Below, in pieces: positions 60,235 to 64,000 of a stretch of 64,000 nucleotides of DNA. How positions within the stretch are numbered: position 1 is the first letter of the stretch; every line of letters begins with the position of its first letter. Below the pieces are notes generated by a model. The model made no database searches, was not told where the DNA came from, and was given only the letters and a program-made list of their open reading frames with translations. The stretch is from the NCBI RefSeq assembly GCF_029542785.1, contig NC_083376.1, positions 124,001-188,000 of the forward strand. Direction: 5' to 3'. Origin of the DNA: Malassezia japonica. Its lineage: Eukaryota; Basidiomycota; Malasseziomycetes; Malasseziales; Malasseziaceae. A program made the translations under genes and the position numbers.

Positions 60235-60563
60235 TTAACCGATGCAGATCTCCTTGAGGAGGTCAAGGAGGTCACCAACGAGAGGAATGGCCTTGCCAAT
60301 CTGGTCCTCGGTAGCATCAAGGCCCTCGAGTAGAGGCTTGACTTCGGGCACGATCTCCTCGAGAACGTTGTCAAGGCTGAGTTAGTACAACCACGAAAAA
60401 AAAATACGTACACGCCAAGGAGACCACCACCGCAGGGCTTGCTGCTGTTCGAGCGGCGCTGGAGGCCGGCGTCAGCGACAACAGGGGCCTGCGCGGCAGG
60501 CGAAGCCATGGCCACCGAGGCGGCGACAACGGCAGTAGCGGCAAAGATACGAGTGAACTGCAT
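60235..60563 (-). CDS. Small secreted peptide family, copy 2
   Basis: 97-residue precursor nearly identical to copy 1. Exon 1 is 60563-60412 (same signal peptide and LQRR-SNSSKPCGGGLLG start of the mature part). The intron is 60377-60411 (35 bases, donor GTACGT instead of GTGCGT, same nine-T tract and ACTAAC branch). Exon 2 is 60376-60235, ending DLLDLLKEICIG. Differences from copy 1 are few: for example KPLLEGLD replaces KPLLKGLD and the last valine is isoleucine. The first-exon 5' leader differs (ACCACCGCTCCATC before the ATG). The pair looks like a recent tandem duplication that includes the 3' flank. Confidence 0.8.
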
Positions 60564-60630
60564 GATGGAGCGGTGGTTGCTTGAAGAGCTTGTCAAGGAG
60601 CTTGAGGAGCTTGGGGCTTCAACTAGGGTG

Positions 60631-60641
60631 CTTTTATGCTC
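60631..60641 (-). promoter_or_regulatory. TATA-like box of peptide copy 2
   Basis: GAGCATAAAAG on the minus strand, 68 bases before the ATG; same 11-mer as the other two copies. Confidence 0.6.
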
Positions 60642-61244
60642 TTCCCACAGAGCTTATCATCTGTATGTCCTATCGTGACAGCAATATCGTGACGCGACGC
60701 TTCCGTCTGTATTGTTTATCCGAACGTATCCCAGCATCGTTGCATTGCGCCTCACGTTGCATGCTGTCAGGGCACTATTACCGCATCGGTATTTTTTCAC
60801 AGCTTATCGGCGAAAATGGATCGCCAGTGAGATTATGCCGCTCGGACTCCGCCCGAACGGACGTGCGCGAGCTCCTGGGGAGGAACACGCTCCGAGTCAC
60901 CGCTTACAGCGCTACCTAATTTGGCAGAGCTGCATCGAAATGGCGTCAACAACACATATCCTGTCAGATAACACTTTCTCATCTCTATCATCTGAGTGCT
61001 GCGTAGATTTTCCGAATTCGTCCGTAGTCACTAGCGAGGCCATGGCCGGAATCGGTTCCGATAAGGATGCGCCGGTCCCAACGCATGTGGAGGCCCGATC
61101 GGCGTTATGCTCGTGGAGCCCCTCACCTAATCTCGCCGAATAACAAGCAGCGATGTCAGCCAAGTTTCTTATCGGGGATAAAACGGCTCAATAAAGTACA
61201 GGAGTAGAACTTGAAGCATGAGCGCCAAAGTCACGGCGAAACCA

Positions 61245-61260
61245 TCTGGTCCAGTGTAGC
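61245..61260 (+). promoter_or_regulatory. Shared upstream motif at peptide copy 3
   Basis: TCTGGTCCAGTGTAGC, the counterpart of the motif at 59539-59554, about 60 bases before the TATA-like box. Confidence 0.45.
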
Positions 61261-61321
61261 CTCCTGAGACAAGGCGGCGTCGCAATGAGCGGCACCTGTA
61301 CATGATAAGCACCATTTTGAA

Positions 61322-61332
61322 GAGCATAAAAG
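61322..61332 (+). promoter_or_regulatory. TATA-like box of peptide copy 3
   Basis: GAGCATAAAAG, 76 bases before the ATG; identical to those of copies 1 and 2. Confidence 0.6.
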
Positions 61333-61407
61333 CAGAGAAGTAAGAGCCCCGACATTCTCATCAAGCTCCTTCAAGCTCTCAGCTCCTCAAGAAGCCTCCT
61401 CTCAAAC

Positions 61408-61737
61408 ATGCAGTTCACTCGTATCTTTGCCGCTACTGCCGTTGTCGCCGCCTCGGTGGCCATGGCCTCGCCTGCCGCGCAGCCTCCTGTTGTCGCTGAC
61501 GCCGGCCTCCAGCGCCGCTCGAGCAGCAGCAAAAGCTCTTGCGGCGACGGTCTCCTTGGCGAGTACGTATTTCCTCGTGGTCAAACTAACCCTAGGCTCG
61601 ACAAGACGCTCGAGAGCATCCTCCCCGAGCTGAAGCCCCTGCTGGAAGCTGTTGACGCTACTGAGACCGAGCTCGGCAAGGCCATCCCCCTTGTTGGTGA
61701 CCTCCTTGACCTCCTCAAGGCGATCTGCATCGGTTAA
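61408..61737 (+). CDS. Small secreted peptide family, copy 3 (inverted and diverged)
   Basis: 98-residue precursor. Exon 1 (61408-61562) has the same signal peptide, LQRR site and a serine-rich start of the mature region (SSSSKSSCGDGLLGE). Exon 2 (61596-61737) encodes LDKTLESILPELKPLLEAVD and ends DLLDLLKAICIG. The intron (61563-61595) is 33 bases with branch CTAAC. Because 33 is a multiple of three and the intron has no in-frame stop, retention would insert 11 residues and still give a full protein, unlike copies 1 and 2 with 35 bases. Both cysteines are kept. Sequence divergence suggests this is the older duplicate. Confidence 0.8.
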   Translation: MQFTRIFAATAVVAASVAMASPAAQPPVVADAGLQRRSSSSKSSCGDGLLGEYVFPRGQTNPRLDKTLESILPELKPLLEAVDATETELGKAIPLVGDLLDLLKAICIG

Positions 61738-62100
61738 ATGCTTTGTTGATGATGAGCTTATGACCTGAACCCTACGTAACGGCTTGTACAAGTAGCTACT
61801 TTGGAATTCATGGTGATATGGTTGAAATACAGGGCAGGTCGAGCATCTGCCCTCTCGGACCTTGGGTCCAGTGCACGGATCGGGAGGACCAGTAGCTCAC
61901 TGGATCGGCTGGATTGAAGCACGTGGTGGTAAAGCAGCCTGAGGTCTGTGTGGAGCACCAAGAGCGAGGCACTGAACAGCAAGCACCAGTGCAGAGGCGA
62001 TCGGCTTGGCACAGATTAGCGTATAGACGAGGTGCGAGACGTCGATCCTTCCTTTTGTCGTATCGCCGGGATGCGATCGTGCACCCGGTGCGCCCTGCAT
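61738..62100. other. 3' flank of peptide copy 3 and intergenic sequence
   Basis: Bases to about 61815 repeat, in inverted orientation, elements of the copy 1 and 2 flanks (ACCCTACGTAACGGCTTGT, AAGTAGCTAC, GGAATTCATG). The rest up to the stop of the next gene shows no supported frame. Confidence 0.55.
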
Positions 62101-62742
62101 TTACTCCAATAGCCCATCCAAGACTTGGATAATGCGCCGCTGCATCGCAATCGCATCCGTATCTTTAGTTTCAAAGAAGGAGGGGATCTCCAGCTAGGTG
62201 AGCAGTGCGTCGTACCTCTTCGAGTCTTTGCTGTTGGTCGTGCTGCATGGTATCCCAGCGCCGGAGCGCTTCCCAGACCCATCGGGCATGAGTTGCTTGT
62301 AGCCGCGCGCCGCTGTGTAAGCCAATTCACGTACTCGGCACCCCGTAGTTTTTCGCCGTCGCTTCCTATCAGCTCGGCACGCTCGGTCGCGAGTCTCTGC
62401 TCCAGCGCGTATTGGGCCGCTTTCATCTGGGTGAGACCTTGTACCTACTCTCTTCAGCTCAGCAATAAACACTGGATCTCTTGCCTTTTCCGTGACGATC
62501 GGCAGCGCATCGGCGAACCGCATTGTGCGTAAGTCCTTGGCCGGGGCCTTGGGTTCCGACTTTTCCTCGAAAACAGGTTTCCACGGGTCGTACGTCTCGT
62601 TCTGTTGTAAAAACGCAGGGCGCTTTGGATTGCTGGCCCATGGCCGCTGTGTTGCCGACGGCTCAGGGCGTGGCTGCTCCGGCACTTCGTCCTGCTCCCG
62701 GAGCTTGGCCAGCAGCGCCCGTACACCACCTGGGTCGTCCAT
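62101..62742 (-). CDS. Unrecognised four-exon gene, coiled-coil protein of 191 aa
   Basis: I cannot name this protein. Exons are 62742-62449, 62426-62335, 62312-62216 and 62193-62101, with three introns of exactly 22 bases (branches TCTCAC, GCTTAC, GCTCAC). Each junction keeps the only open frame, and phases 0, 2 and 0 agree. The N-terminus (MDDPGGVRALLAKLREQDEV) is followed by a proline-rich linker with YDPWKPVFE. The C-terminal two thirds is helical and charged (LRTMRFADALPIVTEKARDP, VFIAELKRMKAAQYALEQRL, ARWVWEALRRWDTMQHDQQQ) and ends MQRRIIQVLDGLLE. It looks like a conserved small coiled-coil fungal protein. It is divergent from TAN1 over 44 bases. Confidence 0.7.
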
Positions 62743-62743
62743 T

Positions 62744-62756
62744 GTGGAGCCTCCAC
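62744..62756. promoter_or_regulatory. GTGGAGCCTCCAC near-palindrome between two start codons
   Basis: An inverted pair of GTGGAG halves around a single central base in the 44-base divergent gap. It is a two-sided version of the TGTGGAGG element seen in other short promoters here. Confidence 0.4.
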
Positions 62757-62786
62757 TTGGCCTAATTCGAAGAAAGTGCCCCTTTT

Positions 62787-63802
62787 ATGCCATCCACACA
62801 AGGCGGACGCCCCGCGAAGCGCCGGCGGCAAGAAGGTGGTGAGCACCAGCGCCACCGCACGCGACTGGCCACGGTCCTCGGCACGCCCAATGTAAGTGGC
62901 GTTTTCATGTCCTGTGCGCGCGGGAAGGAGCGGAAAGCCGCGATGGAGCTGGTCGATGTGATGGACGAGGTACGTCCTGATGCTTACGTAGCACTGCCGC
63001 GCGCTGTACGGCACCGGCGATGCGCCCGTTGTGGACGAAGATGATATGGATGCGCTGAGGAATGGAGCGCCGCCCGCCGCGGCGCCTCCTCCTCCGGCCG
63101 CCGACGACATTGAAGCGCAGATCCGCGGCGAGTTGGCTCAGCTGCGTGCTCCCAAGACGCGTTCGACGCGCCTCGTGTCCCTCGAGACGGACACCGAGTG
63201 CCTGTGTTTTATCAAGTGTGCGCCGCCCGTGGATGCAGGGCGAGTCATCCGGCGCGTGTTGGAAGACGTTGAAAAGACGGGCGAGTCGCGTTCTCGGTTC
63301 GTCCAGCGCCTCGCGCCTGTCAACACGCTCTGCCGCGCCGAGACCGAGGCGATCCGGACGGCTGCGACGCATGTCCTGCCGCGTTTCTTTACGTCGGAGC
63401 GCCCGAGGACGGTGCGTCTCGTTTCTAACGCAGTATCGTATTGAGCCCCGTATCCGCTCGCACACTTCGCTGTCGCGCGACACGCTCATCCCCCTGATTG
63501 CCTCGTGCATCCCCGACAATGCGGCGCACCGCGTGGACCTCGCCAATGCCGAGATTGTGATTCTCGTCGAGGTGCTCAAGAATGTGTGTGGAATCGGTGC
63601 GATGGAAGACTACGAGCGGCTCGGCAAGCTCAATGTCCAGACGCTCGCGCAGCGTGCCCAGAACCTCGCACCGTCGCGTGTCGGCGACGGCAAGGCGAAG
63701 AAAGACGAGGACGCGGCGGAGCAGGAAAAGGTCACCGAGACTCTTACGCACGACGTGCCTCGGGCGGCGGATGCCGAGGTGGAGAGCGCACAAGACCCCT
63801 GA
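62787..63802 (+). CDS. TAN1: tRNA acetyltransferase partner TAN1 (THUMP domain)
   Basis: THUMP-domain adaptor needed with the Kre33/NAT10 acetylase for N4-acetylcytidine in tRNA-Ser and tRNA-Leu. Exons are 62787-62969, 62992-63411 and 63434-63802 with two 22-base introns (branches GCTTAC, TCTAAC); 323 residues. The N-terminal GVFMSCARGKERKAAMELVD block, then LVSLETDTECLCFIKC, SRFVQRLAPVNTLCRAETEA and the THUMP segment (DLANAEIVILVEVLKNVCGI, YERLGKLNVQTLAQRAQN) match TAN1/THUMPD1. The second intron interrupts the THUMP domain right before YRIEPRIRSHTSL. The C-terminal tail is charged and poorly conserved. Confidence 0.88.
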
Positions 63803-63815
63803 GCTAGGCGTATAC

Positions 63816-64000
63816 CTATAGAACTGCCCTTTTTGCATTCCACTGCGCGATGGCTGCAGCGAGCGCATCGATTTCCGCATCCGTGTTGTGCGTATGAATA
63901 CATATCCGCACGCGCTCTTCGCCGCGTGGGACGGTGGGGTAGCAGACGCCGCGCACGAGGAACCCTTGCTCTTGGAGGAAGGCTGCCATGGCCTTGGCGT
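63816..64000 (-). CDS. C-terminal end of a KAPA-synthase-like PLP aminotransferase (partial)
   Basis: Only the last 61 codons are inside the window; the rest lies beyond the right edge. The residues AAFLQEQGFLVRGVCYPTVP, then RGEERVRICIHTHNTDAEID and AAAIAQWNAKRAVL, match the C-terminal domain of alpha-oxoamine synthases, closest in feel to 8-amino-7-oxononanoate (KAPA) synthase of biotin synthesis. 5-aminolevulinate synthase or another family member cannot be excluded from this fragment. It is convergent with TAN1, whose stop is 13 bases away. Confidence 0.7.
   Translation of the reverse strand, partial: AKAMAAFLQEQGFLVRGVCYPTVPRGEERVRICIHTHNTDAEIDALAAAIAQWNAKRAVL

Larger units (their letters stand above)
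60564..61407. other. Divergent intergenic region between peptide copies 2 and 3
   Basis: An 844-base lower-GC stretch between two oppositely oriented paralogues, so both promoters are here. TATA-like boxes lie at both ends. A minus-strand frame at 60912-61163 has no coding bias or recognisable product. No RNA gene seen. Confidence 0.5.

Noticed and set aside
60912..61163. 83-codon minus-strand frame in the peptide cluster
   Set aside because: No coding bias, signal peptide or similarity to the family; it lies in the shared promoter region.
58978..61815. Mobile element as the source of the duplicated peptide units
   Set aside because: No terminal inverted repeats, target-site duplications or transposase-like frame are seen; simple segmental duplication with inversion explains the pattern.

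Overview
This window is a gene-dense, GC-rich piece of a fungal nuclear chromosome, most likely from a basidiomycete yeast of the Ustilaginomycotina. Malassezia is my best guess. The reasons are very short spliceosomal introns, coding regions packed with gaps from about 150 bases down to below zero, strong third-position G/C, genes shared with filamentous fungi and animals (an FBH1 F-box helicase, a CENP-E-like kinesin-7, an ELYS-like protein, COP9 subunit CSN3), and one lower-GC patch of duplicated small secreted proteins. The species cannot be fixed from sequence alone.

Region 1-9.6 kb: the N-terminal part of long-form tRNase Z (cut by the left edge), a small unrecognised spliced gene, an SLM1/SLM2-type BAR-PH eisosome/TORC2 protein, the polyadenylation factor PFS2, the GPI transamidase subunit GAA1, and the ubiquinone O-methyltransferase COQ3. 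Region 9.6-23.6 kb: ESCRT-II subunit VPS36, CLU1, HMG-CoA reductase, an ELYS-domain protein, a long-chain acyl-CoA synthetase and a DJ-1 family protein. Region 23.7-42 kb: the spliceosomal helicase BRR2, a PHD-SET (SET3-like) protein, cohesin regulator PDS5, CSN3, FBH1 and a BolA protein with a long extra C-terminus. Region 41.8-58.7 kb: N-terminal amidase NTA1, the FANCM/MPH1 helicase, GATOR1 subunit NPR3, a formin-type GBD/FH3 protein without an FH2 domain, a kinesin-7, and a 1417-residue ASH/MSP-like repeat protein. Region 58.7-62.1 kb is lower in GC and holds three copies of a roughly 97-residue secreted, Kex2-type processed peptide gene, two on the minus strand and one inverted. The right end has an unrecognised four-exon gene, the tRNA acetylation factor TAN1 and the C-terminal end of a KAPA-synthase-like aminotransferase.

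The most striking signal is the splicing architecture. Reading-frame reconstruction gives 28 coding introns, 20 of which are exactly 22 nt. They share one fixed layout: a GTRNGT-like donor, the branch motif CTNAY with its adenine at position 17, and the terminal G five bases after that adenine. Longer introns keep the same branch-to-acceptor distance. All splice calls here come from frame continuity and protein-family fit, not from RNA.

Other recurring structure includes ATCACGTGAY E-boxes in three short promoters (HMG-CoA reductase, acyl-CoA synthetase/DJ-1, tRNase Z), a TGTGGAGG element in very short divergent promoters, start codons that overlap or nearly overlap, and poly-C tracts where the kinesin and SET3-like reading frames jump.
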